Of a stretch of DNA of 64,000 bases, positions 27,309 through 35,742 are shown piece after piece (the stretch's first letter is position 1; the number at the start of each line of letters is the position of its first letter). The notes under the pieces were generated by a model. The model did not search any database and was not told the origin of the DNA. It saw nothing but the letters and a program-made list of their open reading frames with translations. A program made the translations under genes and the position numbers. Source of the DNA: Bacteroides faecis MAJ27 (GTDB lineage Bacteria > Bacteroidota > Bacteroidia > Bacteroidales > Bacteroidaceae); NCBI RefSeq assembly GCF_900106755.1, contig NZ_FNNN01000010.1:1-64000 (forward strand), in the 5' to 3' direction.

Positions 27309-27923
27309 TTAAAATACTTTGAACGTATACCCTTCCGCTTTCAGAAACTCGATGGCACGGGGGAGGGCATATTGCAGGTTCCCGTTGTTCCATGATTTCA
27401 AGGAGTCGTGGAAAGTGATGATAGAGCCGTTGCGTACGTAACGTTTTACGTTGTTCAGTACCTGTTCCGGGCGCATTCGCTTACTGTAATCACGGGTTAC
27501 GAGATCCCACATGATGATACGGTAATGGTGGCGAAGGGTGTAATATTGCCGGAATCCCATGTGCCCGTGTGGTGGACGGAACAGGTCTGAGTGGATCATT
27601 TCGTCTACTTTTCTGGTGTTTGCCAGATAATCCGGATTCGAGTATTCAAAGCCGCGGATGTGGTTGAAGGTATGGTTGCCGATGCGGTGTCCGTGTTCTA
27701 CCACCATCCGGTATTCGTCCGGGTGTTTGCGGATATTGTCACCTACCATAAAGAAAGTAGCTTTAATATCGTGTTTCTTCAGTAGCTCCAGTACCCAAGG
27801 GGTAACTTCCGGTATAGGGCCGTCGTCAAAAGTCAGGTAGACTGCCCGTTCGTTCGGGTCCATCCGGAAGATGGCTTGTGGATACAGCGCTCGGAAGAAC
27901 CAAGGTGGTTGTTCTATAAACAT
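27309..27923 (-). CDS. Polysaccharide deacetylase family protein (NodB domain)
   Basis: A 204-residue protein with the complete NodB metal-binding signature: TFDDGP (catalytic and metal aspartates), HRIGNHTFNH (two histidine ligands in H-x(3)-H spacing), RPPHG, and a C-terminal ITFHDS motif with the catalytic histidine. Such CE4 enzymes remove N- or O-acetyl groups from peptidoglycan or other glycans. There is no clear cleavable signal peptide, although WFFRALYPQAIF near the start could be a membrane-associated helix. It is likely active; substrate unknown. Confidence 0.9.
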   Translation of the reverse strand: MFIEQPPWFFRALYPQAIFRMDPNERAVYLTFDDGPIPEVTPWVLELLKKHDIKATFFMVGDNIRKHPDEYRMVVEHGHRIGNHTFNHIRGFEYSNPDYLANTRKVDEMIHSDLFRPPHGHMGFRQYYTLRHHYRIIMWDLVTRDYSKRMRPEQVLNNVKRYVRNGSIITFHDSLKSWNNGNLQYALPRAIEFLKAEGYTFKVF

Positions 27924-27973
27924 GCTGTTGATAGATAGTTAATTATAAAAATGTTGAGAACTTTTTAAATACG

Positions 27974-28029
27974 GATGACGCGGATAACGCGGACTTTTTC
28001 TGATGTAGAATCCGTGTTATCCGCGTCAT
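27974..28029. repeat. Long palindrome (REP-like) between two genes
   Basis: ATGACGCGGATAACGCGGA (27975-27993) pairs with TCCGTGTTATCCGCGTCAT (28011-28029) with one G-T type mismatch around a 17-nt loop. It lies downstream of the DUF2723 gene on the minus strand and could act as a terminator or mRNA-stabilising palindrome. The GATGACGCGGAT unit looks like a dispersed intergenic repeat, but copy number cannot be seen from this window. Confidence 0.65.
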
Positions 28030-28083
28030 TCGCGATTAAGAGATGGGCATAGACTTCTGATACATGCTTATCCTCAACGTTAG

Positions 28084-31000
28084 TTATTTCCCTTTCATTC
28101 TCGCAACGTACTCGCTGTATAGCTGGTCGAGTTGTTCCGAGTAATGTTTTGCCAGATCTTCTGATTTGTATTTCTCCATCAGGCGTACTTCCGCGTCGAG
28201 CAGTCCTGCATTGTACATGAAGTTTTCGCTGGCGATGGAAAGCTGATAATCAGTCAGGCTGAGATACCAGACCATGTATTCGAGAGACTTGTTGGCAAGC
28301 TCGTCGATGATCTTGTTCGCTTTCTCGTTTTGTCCTAGCTGGTAGTAGGCTTCCGCCATTTGGAAAGCACCGTTTGCCCAGTCGTATGGTACGTTGTATG
28401 ACGGAATCATCTTCTCGGCGTAGTCGAGGGCGGCGAGTGCCTTGTCCTTCTTGCCTTCCTTGATGAGTTGTCCTACAAGTTGTGTGAAGATGCGGCGGTG
28501 TGTGTAGCACATACGCATCACGTTTTCGTCGATATAGATGCCCGGTTTCTCGATGCCGCCAAACTTGAACTTGTTCATCAGGTTGTCGTACATCTTTTCG
28601 CTGTCGATCTTGCTGTTCAGCTTATCCGTATCGAACGGAGTGAAGCGGTATGCCAGTCCTTCCTGCATGAAGTGGTTGTCCATGCCGAGATGGTTTTCGC
28701 TGCCTACGGTGATGGCCATGTAGATAGGACGTTCCCAGTTGGCATTGGCAAGCATTTCGAGCATCATCAGTTCGCTCTTGTAGAGGGCGCGTTTCGGGCT
28801 GCCGTTGGCGTCTCTCAGCAAGATAGTCATGTATTCGGGGATGGAGTCGCCCAGTGCTTCCGGTATTTTCATGCCGGAACGGCGGACAGCTTCCTTGTCG
28901 ATCTTCATTACGATGCTGTCGGTAGGGATGACACGCAATCCTTCCTTATCCGAGCGTACCCAGTATTTGAGGATATTCTTCAGTTCGTACGGGTTTTCTC
29001 CGAACTGTTCTTTCAGTTCGTTCATTACTTCCGGATTTCCGTTTTCGAGCGCGCTGTCTGCTTGCGCATACATCTGGTCGATGTTCTTTTTTACTTCCGG
29101 ACGGATGGGGATGTATTCGTTCTGTCCCTCCACGTATTCCACACGATCCCAGGTGATCGGGAGCGAAGGAGAGTCGTAGGCCGGACGTTTCATCTGGTCG
29201 ATGTACCAGTCGGTCTGCAAGTAACTGAGGTTACAGGTACGTGCGTCGGTACGGAAACCTTCTGTTTCCTGATTGTACCACAACGGGAAAGTATCGTTGT
29301 CACCGTTGGTGAAGATGATCGGATTCCCTTCTTCCTGCAATGTCATCAGGTAGTTCTGACCGAAGTCACGGGCTACGAAGCGACCGCTGCGGTCGTGATC
29401 GTCCCACGTTTGTCCTGCCATCTGAATGGGAACAAGCAGGCAGAGTACTGATGCGAGTGCGGCAGCCGGAACCTCTTTCATCTTGCAGTAATCCTGCAGA
29501 AGACGGATGATACCCGCGACTCCCATACCGACCCAGATGGCGAAGGCATAGAACGAGCCGGCATATGCGTAGTCACGTTCGCGCGGCTGTGCAGGTGTCT
29601 GGTTGAGGTAGAGCACGATGGCGATGCCTGTCATAAAGAACAGGAAGAATACGACCCAGAACTGCTGGATACCCCGTTGGCTGTGGTAGGCTTGCCAGAA
29701 GAGTCCGATCAAGCCGAGCAGCAGAGGCAGGCAGTAGAATACGTTGTGTCCTTTGTTGTTTTTGAGATCCTGCGGAAGCAGTTCCTGATTGCCCACCAGC
29801 AGGTTGTCGATAAACGGGATTCCGGTGATCCAGTTGCCGTGTTCTATTTCTCCGCTGCTCTGGATATCGTTTTGTCGTCCGGCAAAGTTCCACATGAAGT
29901 AGCGCCAGTACATGAAGTTGAGCTGGTAGGAGAAGAAGAATTTGATGTTTTCCCATTGGTTTGGTACGTTGACCATTACCATTTCACCGCATTGGTCGTA
30001 GGGTACGTCATGCCCTTTGATGTCTACCCACTGCTTGTAGAGGGAAGAGTGTGCCGAGCTGTACATACGTGGGAAAAGCATATTCTGAGCGTATTCGTAT
30101 TCGATACGTCCCGGAAGTTCGATGTATGAGTCTTTTTCGTCCGGTGAAGTCTTTTCTTTGCGGACGTATTTGCTTCCCGTCTGTGATTGGCGGGGAACGC
30201 AGTATCCGTCTTTCACGTCAAGCGCTACCTTCGAAGAGAAAGCGGGACCGTAGAAAAGGGGACGGGTTCCGTATTGTTCACGGCCCAGATATTCGCCCAG
30301 CGTGAAGATATCTTCTGGAGAGTTCTGGTCCATCGGAGTATTGGCGGTAGAACGGATCACGATCAGTGCATAAGAAGAGTAACCGATCACGATCATCATC
30401 GTACACAGCAGTGCTGTATTCATGGTACGGGCAGAAATGCGCCATTTCTCTTTGATCTTTTCCTGTACCTGCGGTGCAAGGTAAATGCCTAATAAGGCGA
30501 TAACTACAATACCGATCAGAATACTGCTCACTCCATGACCGTAGAACGGAATACCCAGCAGGGCAATGGTCAGGATGAAGGAGATCGCCATACGGAGTCT
30601 GCTCTTTTCGGTGTAGCTTTCGTACACACTCCAGATAAGGATTGCGGCAAGCAGAATGATATATACCACTACGCCTGAGTTGAACGACATACCCAGTCCG
30701 TTGACGAATAGCAGTTCGAACCAGCCGCCCACTTTTACGATACCCGGCACGATGCCATAAAGCACGGCAGCAACGAGTACACCCGATCCGAGGAGGGCGA
30801 GCAAGGAGCCTTTAGCGGTGGCGTTCGGCGTTTTCTTGTAGTAGTAAACCAGTACGATTGCCGGCAGGCAGAGGAGGTTCAGCAGGTGGACACCGATACT
30901 CAATCCGGTCAGATATGCGATCAGAATCAGCCAACGGTCGCTGTGGGGCTGATTGGCTACGTCTTCCCATTTCAGAATCAGCCAGAATACAACGGCTGTG

Positions 31001-31458
31001 AACAGGGAGGAGAAAGCATATACTTCGCCTTCTACGGCAGAGAACCAGAAGGTATCGCTGAATGTATAGACCAATGCGCCGACCAGTCCGCTACCCATCA
31101 CTGTGATAAGCTGGCCTGTCGTGATATTGTTTTCGTCGGTGATCACCAGTTTGCGAACCAGATGGGTGATGCTCCAGAAAAGGAACAGGATACAGGCACC
31201 GCTCATGAGGGCACTCATGTAGTTTACCATCTTCGCTACGGTGGTTACATCGGAGGCGAATTGAGAAAAGAGATTCGCTACCAACATAAAGAAGGGTGCG
31301 CCGGGCGGGTGTCCTACTTCCAGTTTATAACCGGTAGTTATAAACTCGGGACAATCCCAAAAACTGGCAGTAGGTTCTATCGTCAGGCAGTAGACCGTTG
31401 CCGCAATAATGAAGGTAATCCAACCTACAAGGTTGTTTATAGTTCTGTACTGTTTCAT
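28084..31458 (-). CDS. DUF2723 (GT117-type) integral membrane glycosyltransferase-like protein
   Basis: A 1124-residue protein; I chose the ATG at 31458 because the frame's upstream start is a GTG. The N-terminal half holds ten or more membrane helices. The first periplasmic loop contains EPTASFWDCPEFITTGYKLEVGHPPGAPFF, given here in parts (FWDCPEF, GHPPGAPF), the acidic motif typical of DUF2723 and of GT-C transferases that use lipid-linked sugars. The C-terminal half is soluble, with a TPR-like tail. The family is classed as GT117, and its animal member TMEM260 is a protein O-mannosyltransferase; Bacteroidota have general protein O-glycosylation, so a role there is plausible inference. It is preceded by a TATCTTTG promoter element. 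Confidence 0.85.
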   Translation of the reverse strand: MKQYRTINNLVGWITFIIAATVYCLTIEPTASFWDCPEFITTGYKLEVGHPPGAPFFMLVANLFSQFASDVTTVAKMVNYMSALMSGACILFLFWSITHLVRKLVITDENNITTGQLITVMGSGLVGALVYTFSDTFWFSAVEGEVYAFSSLFTAVVFWLILKWEDVANQPHSDRWLILIAYLTGLSIGVHLLNLLCLPAIVLVYYYKKTPNATAKGSLLALLGSGVLVAAVLYGIVPGIVKVGGWFELLFVNGLGMSFNSGVVVYIILLAAILIWSVYESYTEKSRLRMAISFILTIALLGIPFYGHGVSSILIGIVVIALLGIYLAPQVQEKIKEKWRISARTMNTALLCTMMIVIGYSSYALIVIRSTANTPMDQNSPEDIFTLGEYLGREQYGTRPLFYGPAFSSKVALDVKDGYCVPRQSQTGSKYVRKEKTSPDEKDSYIELPGRIEYEYAQNMLFPRMYSSAHSSLYKQWVDIKGHDVPYDQCGEMVMVNVPNQWENIKFFFSYQLNFMYWRYFMWNFAGRQNDIQSSGEIEHGNWITGIPFIDNLLVGNQELLPQDLKNNKGHNVFYCLPLLLGLIGLFWQAYHSQRGIQQFWVVFFLFFMTGIAIVLYLNQTPAQPRERDYAYAGSFYAFAIWVGMGVAGIIRLLQDYCKMKEVPAAALASVLCLLVPIQMAGQTWDDHDRSGRFVARDFGQNYLMTLQEEGNPIIFTNGDNDTFPLWYNQETEGFRTDARTCNLSYLQTDWYIDQMKRPAYDSPSLPITWDRVEYVEGQNEYIPIRPEVKKNIDQMYAQADSALENGNPEVMNELKEQFGENPYELKNILKYWVRSDKEGLRVIPTDSIVMKIDKEAVRRSGMKIPEALGDSIPEYMTILLRDANGSPKRALYKSELMMLEMLANANWERPIYMAITVGSENHLGMDNHFMQEGLAYRFTPFDTDKLNSKIDSEKMYDNLMNKFKFGGIEKPGIYIDENVMRMCYTHRRIFTQLVGQLIKEGKKDKALAALDYAEKMIPSYNVPYDWANGAFQMAEAYYQLGQNEKANKIIDELANKSLEYMVWYLSLTDYQLSIASENFMYNAGLLDAEVRLMEKYKSEDLAKHYSEQLDQLYSEYVARMKGK

Positions 31459-31502
31459 TAGCACTATCGTCGATTTTTCGTTAAAAACAGATTACGTGGG
31501 CG

Positions 31503-31510
31503 CAAAGATA
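31503..31510 (-). promoter_or_regulatory. -7 element of the DUF2723 gene
   Basis: On the minus strand TATCTTTG matches TAnnTTTG. It lies 44 bp before the start codon. No good TTTG was found at -33. Confidence 0.5.
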
Positions 31511-31610
31511 GTGATTTGTAAGGATAATGAGGCAGAAAGTAAGAAATATTAAGTAACAGAAAGGTGATTTACTTTATCTTATGTCCTTTTAGTGAAATTG
31601 GAGAATCAAC

Positions 31611-31654
31611 AAGAGGATGTCCTGCCTATGGGGTATTAAGGGTGACATCCTCTT
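31611..31654. repeat. 11-bp perfect inverted repeat
   Basis: AAGAGGATGTC (31611-31621) and GACATCCTCTT (31644-31654) with a 22-nt loop, in gene-free DNA upstream of the DUF2723 gene. No T tract is attached. Function unknown. Confidence 0.5.
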
Positions 31655-31791
31655 TGGGAGGTGGGTCGGCAGGGCAACTTTCACAAGCCATCCTGCAGTC
31701 TGATGCCTCCATATTTAGTCTGGTTCGGATTATAGAATTGTTCTTTTGATGAAGTGATATTCTTCATTTCTGTACAAATTTGGCTCCAACT

Positions 31792-31944
31792 AGCATCAGG
31801 AATGGCTGTTTGTTGGGGATATCGTTCCAACGTGCAGGACATATAGATCCAGCGTGCAGCATGTATAGATCCAATATGCAGGCCATATATAGCCTGTATA
31901 TTGGATGTTATACTTCTCTCGGTGACTTATTGTGCATTCATTCC
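31792..31944 (+). repeat. Dispersed repeat, copy 1 (core plus GGTGACTTATTGTG flank)
   Basis: The core from AGCATCAGGAATG (31792) to TGTTATACTTCT (about 31917) is closely matched, in reverse complement, at 53589-53714. It contains tandem units of about 22 bp with TATAGATCCA. The flank CGGTGACTTATTGTGCATTC follows in the same orientation as at 53720. The whole is non-coding. Confidence 0.75.
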
Positions 31945-32018
31945 TGATTTGTTTTGATCTTTTTCTTAGCATTATCAGAAAAATCGTAGCTTTGCAATAA
32001 CTTAAAAAAGAGACTGAT

Positions 32019-32617
32019 ATGGAACAACAGGACAGATATATACGTTTTGATTGGGCAGTGAAAGTAATCAGCAGACCATTGATGATAAGTTCAACCGTGT
32101 GGACATCAAAGCCAGAAATAGTAAAGATGAAATAATCATTGTAGAGATTCAGAATACCCGTGAGTTATATTATCTGGAACGCATCCTTTACGGAGTGGCG
32201 AAAGTGATTATGGAACATATTTCTTTGGGTGAACGCTACTACGAGGTGAAAAAGATTTATTCTATAAGTATCCTCTACTTCGATATCGGCAAAGGGGACG
32301 ATTATTTGTATCATGGTCAGAATAACTTTACGGGAGTACACACCGGAGATCGGCTCGAAATAACCACTAAAGAAAAGGATGCCCTCGTCCGTAAACTTCC
32401 CGCAGAAGTTTTTCCGGAGTATTTCCTGATTCGTGTGAATGAATTCAATAAAGTAGCCGTTACTTCACTGGAAGAATGGATTGAGTACCTGAAGAAATTC
32501 AGAGATTGTAAGAAGTCATTATTTTATATGATATTGTTTCGTCCCATTTCTTTTCTGTTTTGGAAGGAAGTGGGACGAAATGTTTGTATATGTTCCCTTT
32601 TCAATATAGTACAGTAG
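32019..32617 (+). pseudogene. Decayed Rpn-family PD-(D/E)XK transposase-like gene
   Basis: From the ATG at 32019 the frame reads MEQQDRYIRFDWAVK, the usual start of Bacteroides Rpn/PD-(D/E)XK transposase-like proteins, but the next segment, SESNQQTIDDKFNRVDIKA, continues in another frame. The segment normally between them (about 35-40 residues, from family memory) is missing, and the two parts meet at one AGTGAAA (32057-32063) that fits both frames. The nuclease core DIKA and IVEIQN survives, but after WIEYLKK the frame runs into unrelated sequence and stops at 32617, far short of the family's roughly 300 residues. It is broken at both ends and surely inactive. A TAGCTTTG promoter element lies at 31987-31994. 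Confidence 0.85.
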
Positions 32618-32646
32618 TTCCTGGACGTACATTTTACAGTGAATGT

Positions 32647-33438
32647 TTAGTGATGATGGTGATGTTCACCGAGAACGCGGTGTGGCAACGTGCCGTGTCC
32701 TAACAGTTCGATGGGGCAGTTGAAGTTCTTTTCCAGCCATTCTGTAGAGACGCCCGTATCGGGGTGGTAGTCCAGTGTTTCGTTGACGCAGGCGATGGAC
32801 TTTACTTGTTGCAGTACGGTGCCGATGTCATGGCTGACGAGGATGATGGCGCATTCCTTGTTTATTTCAGCCAACAGTTCGTAGAGGCGGGCTTCAAAAC
32901 GTTTGTCGATGTACGTGCTGGGTTCGTCGAGAATCAGTACCGAAGGATCGGAGATAATGGCGCGTCCGAGCAGTGCACGCTGTAGTTGTCCGCCGCTAAG
33001 CTGGCCGATGGAACGGTGCTCGAGTCCTTCGAGTCCCATGCGGACGATGATTTGTTTGCCTTTCTCCTTCTGTTCGGGAGTGAAGCGGGAAGTCAGTGAT
33101 TTCTGGATACTTAGTCCGGAGAGAATCACTTCCTCCACCGAAATCGGAAACTTCCGGTCGATGGTGCTGTACTGTGGCAGATAGCCGAGGGAAGTCTGAG
33201 CACCGGAAGTGACGGTTTGGGGCGTGCCGGATGGTTCTGTAGGAGTGTGGAAGATGATTTCTCCGGCAGTCGGTTTCAGCAGACCGAGGATGCACTTGAT
33301 CAGTGTCGTCTTGCCGCCTCCGTTCGGACCGATGATGCCCAGAAAGTCCCGTTCGTAAACGTTCAGGTCTACGTCGTGGAGTACAGTACGACCGTCGTAT
33401 CCGGCAGCAAGGTTCTTTATTTCGATAATCGGTTTCAT
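32647..33438 (-). CDS. Zinc/metal ABC transporter ATP-binding protein
   Basis: A 263-residue ABC ATPase. Walker A is GPNGGGKTT, the signature LSGGQ, and Walker B VLILDEPS with an H-loop histidine in LVSHD. I chose the ATG at 33438 (MKPIIEIKN), which fits the domain start; the frame is open to 33480. The C-terminus ends in a run of five histidines, common in zinc or nickel handling proteins. It follows the zinc-binding lipoprotein gene by 59 bp, so together they resemble ZnuA and ZnuC. No membrane permease gene (ZnuB) is linked on either side, so this ATPase must pair with a permease encoded elsewhere. Confidence 0.88.
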   Translation of the reverse strand: MKPIIEIKNLAAGYDGRTVLHDVDLNVYERDFLGIIGPNGGGKTTLIKCILGLLKPTAGEIIFHTPTEPSGTPQTVTSGAQTSLGYLPQYSTIDRKFPISVEEVILSGLSIQKSLTSRFTPEQKEKGKQIIVRMGLEGLEHRSIGQLSGGQLQRALLGRAIISDPSVLILDEPSTYIDKRFEARLYELLAEINKECAIILVSHDIGTVLQQVKSIACVNETLDYHPDTGVSTEWLEKNFNCPIELLGHGTLPHRVLGEHHHHH

Positions 33439-33497
33439 ATTTGGAGAGTTACTTCGTTTATGTATGATTCGGTCGTTCATTCTATAGAGTCCCGTTT

Positions 33498-34424
33498 TTA
33501 TTCGGGGTCCATAGGGGTGAGTGCTTTGGCTACGTTCAGCATTTCTGTCTCCCAGTCATAACTTAACGGGTTGATGGGGACTACCTTTGTGCCGGTTTGC
33601 TGCGCGATGGTCTCTGCGTTGCGCTTGTCGAACTCCGGTTGTACGAAGATGACACCTACTTTTTCCGATTTGCACAAGTCTATCAGTTCTTTCAGATGGG
33701 CAGGTGAAGGTTCTTTACCGCCTTCCTCGATTGAAATCTGATGCAGTCCGTAGTCGCGGGCGAAGTAGGAGAGAGCCGGATGGTAAATCATAAAGGATTT
33801 GGCCGATTTCGGGGCGGAAAGTTGCCGGCGGATGAGGCTGTCGGTATGTTGGATACGACGGCAGAGGGAGTCGTAGCGTGCCAGATAATAGGCCTCGTTG
33901 GGCTTGTCGAGCATGCAAAGTGCCTTAAAGGTGTTTCCGGCAAGTATCAGGGCGTTGGTGGTAGAGTTCCATATATGTGGTTCTACGGCATGATTGTGCC
34001 CGTCGTGGTCATGATGTCCGGCTGTGTGTTCCTGTTCGTTGTTGTTCAGAATTAGGTCTACACCTTTTGAGGTGTCGAATACTTGGATGTGCGGAGTGTT
34101 ATTCATCAGCCGGTCCATCCAGGTCTGCTCAAAGCCGATGTAGCCGATGCGGAGGTATGCTTTGCTGTCTCCCAGGGATACCAGTTGTTGAGGAATCGGG
34201 TCGTATGTCTCCGGACTGGAACCTTTCGGGACCATGCTCACTACCGTAAACTTGTCACCGGCAATCGCTTCCGTGAAGTAGCGTTGCGGTTCAATGGTGA
34301 CGGTAATGACCGGTTTTGCTTCTTCGTTGCCGCTTGCTTTGGACGTTCGGCCCGTGCAGGCTGCCAACAGGAGGCAGGAGCCAAGAAGAAGGAGTGTTTT
34401 CAGATCTTTTAGTTGTTGTTTCAT
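33498..34424 (-). CDS. Zinc ABC transporter substrate-binding lipoprotein (ZnuA-like)
   Basis: A 308-residue cluster A-I metal-binding protein. The signal ends in LAAC. A histidine/aspartate-rich loop (HHDHDGHNH, around residues 135-145) is followed by VEPHIWNS, whose histidine is a metal ligand; further ligands are expected at the ...YHPAL... histidine and in the QPEFD region near the C-terminus. It delivers zinc or manganese to an inner-membrane ABC importer. The gene is last but one in a long minus-strand cluster after mnmD, which ends 54 bp upstream. Confidence 0.9.
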   Translation of the reverse strand: MKQQLKDLKTLLLLGSCLLLAACTGRTSKASGNEEAKPVITVTIEPQRYFTEAIAGDKFTVVSMVPKGSSPETYDPIPQQLVSLGDSKAYLRIGYIGFEQTWMDRLMNNTPHIQVFDTSKGVDLILNNNEQEHTAGHHDHDGHNHAVEPHIWNSTTNALILAGNTFKALCMLDKPNEAYYLARYDSLCRRIQHTDSLIRRQLSAPKSAKSFMIYHPALSYFARDYGLHQISIEEGGKEPSPAHLKELIDLCKSEKVGVIFVQPEFDKRNAETIAQQTGTKVVPINPLSYDWETEMLNVAKALTPMDPE

Positions 34425-34477
34425 GACTATTGTATTAATATCGGGGGTTGCTACTTTTTCCTTGTATCTCTGTATTT

Positions 34478-35266
34478 CTATATTTCAGCTTCTTGCTTTT
34501 CTTTCGGCTTCAGGGCACGTAGTATTTCCCGCTTTCCTCCCGGAGGACCGGGAAGGCGCTCTACGGTAAAGCCTGCTGCCTGCAACATGCGCCGGATGAC
34601 TCCTTTGGCGCAATAAGTGGTGAGGATGCCTCCTTCATTTAATAAAACATATAAACGGTTAAATAGTTCCTGCGACCACATTTCCGGTTGCTTTTCTGGA
34701 GCGAAGGCATCGAAATAGATAACGTCAAATGATAATGGAGAATGGATAATGGACAATGGAGAATGGCTGTGCTGTGTAATGGTACGGTTTATTGCCCATT
34801 GTTCATTATTCATTATCCATTTATTAACGTCGGCTTGTATTTTACAGAGAGTGAAGTGTGGGGTAAAGGATATTTCTTCTTCCCACGGTGATGTATGAAT
34901 GCCTCTGAATAGATCGATGGCTGCTTGTTGTCCGCTATTGATCGCTGAATGCTCATCATTCTCTTTCCCTATATATCCCAGTTGCTCCACCATCTGCCAT
35001 TCCAACGGGTAGAGTTCGAGGCCTGTATAGTGTACGTTGCGTCCGCTTCTTTCTGCTTCTTCAAGGGTAAGCCAGGCATTCAGTCCTGTTCCGAAACCGA
35101 TCTCCAAGATATGTGGGGAGGGGGAATCGGATGCTTTCAGTCCCATATTGATGAAAATATGCTGCGACTCCGTACGTGCTCCTTTGGTCGAATGATAATG
35201 TTCATTCAATTCCGGAACAAATAGGGTAGCACTCCCGTCGTCAGTCTTTTCAATTACTCTTTTCAT
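34478..35266 (-). CDS. mnmD: tRNA 5-methylaminomethyl-2-thiouridine methyltransferase MnmD
   Basis: A 262-residue SAM-dependent methyltransferase that finishes mnm5s2U at the wobble position of tRNAs for Lys, Glu and Gln. LEIGFGTGLNAW is the SAM motif and FDAFAPEKQPEMW the signature of the family (DUF752). It lacks the MnmC oxidase domain, as in stand-alone MnmD. I chose the ATG at 35266, which overlaps the yqaA stop by four bases (ATGA), a sign of translational coupling. Residues about 148-178 are foreign to the family: they are encoded by an in-frame AATGG-type palindromic repeat (34741-34821) just before the signature. Confidence 0.9.
   Translation of the reverse strand: MKRVIEKTDDGSATLFVPELNEHYHSTKGARTESQHIFINMGLKASDSPSPHILEIGFGTGLNAWLTLEEAERSGRNVHYTGLELYPLEWQMVEQLGYIGKENDEHSAINSGQQAAIDLFRGIHTSPWEEEISFTPHFTLCKIQADVNKWIMNNEQWAINRTITQHSHSPLSIIHSPLSFDVIYFDAFAPEKQPEMWSQELFNRLYVLLNEGGILTTYCAKGVIRRMLQAAGFTVERLPGPPGGKREILRALKPKEKQEAEI
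34741..34821. repeat. Palindromic AATGGATAATG repeat inserted in mnmD
   Basis: A left arm of 26 bp (34741-34766, AATGGATAATG...AATGG) is the reverse complement of 34796-34821 with four mismatches. Each arm is itself built from short AATGNA units. The element lies inside mnmD and keeps the frame open, adding about 30 residues between two conserved blocks. Confidence 0.75.
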
Positions 35267-35742
35267 CCTGCAACAACATTCCATGCGCTTTCCAGCACGT
35301 ATAAAAGTAAGATGTAGCGTATCAGTTTCCCGGCAAACATGGAAGCGGTGGTAAGCCATACATTGCTTCGCATAAATCCCAGTGCGATGGAGATTACTTC
35401 TCCGACAGCTGGCAGGAAGGCGAAAAATGCCATCAATGCTCCCTTTCCTTGCAGGAACTTCATCATTTTGTCTACTTTCTCTTTCTTTACTTTGAAGTAT
35501 TTTTCAATCCAGCTTATTTTGCCCAGACGCCCCATATAATAACAGGTCATTCCGCCTGCGGTGTTGCCGAGCGCGGCAGCTAATATACAGGCGGTAGGGT
35601 TCAGACCGAGTTTCACCAGTGCTACCAGCACCAGTTCGGAACTGAACGGTATGATACTCCCTGCAAGTAGAGCCGAGATAAACAATCCCGGAAGTCCCCA
35701 TTCGATGAGGAGTTGTATTGTTGAGTCTATAAAAGCGTCCAT
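35263..35742 (-). CDS. YqaA/DedA-family membrane protein
   Basis: A 159-residue inner-membrane protein with four or so helices. It has the shortened DedA (SNARE-associated) fold of YqaA proteins: ISALLAGSIIPFSSE near the N-terminus and FFAFLPAVGEVISIALGFMR (proline and glycine rich re-entrant loop) toward the C-terminus, with a charged loop between. Family members are linked to membrane homeostasis and lipid scrambling; a precise role is not established for YqaA. It overlaps the upstream membrane-protein gene by 16 bp and mnmD by 4 bp. Confidence 0.85.
   Translation of the reverse strand: MDAFIDSTIQLLIEWGLPGLFISALLAGSIIPFSSELVLVALVKLGLNPTACILAAALGNTAGGMTCYYMGRLGKISWIEKYFKVKKEKVDKMMKFLQGKGALMAFFAFLPAVGEVISIALGFMRSNVWLTTASMFAGKLIRYILLLYVLESAWNVVAG

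Noticed and set aside
28468..29451. A 327-codon plus-strand frame opposite the DUF2723 gene
   Set aside because: It is rich in F, V and H as expected of an antisense shadow of a GC-rich third-position gene; the minus-strand gene is intact.
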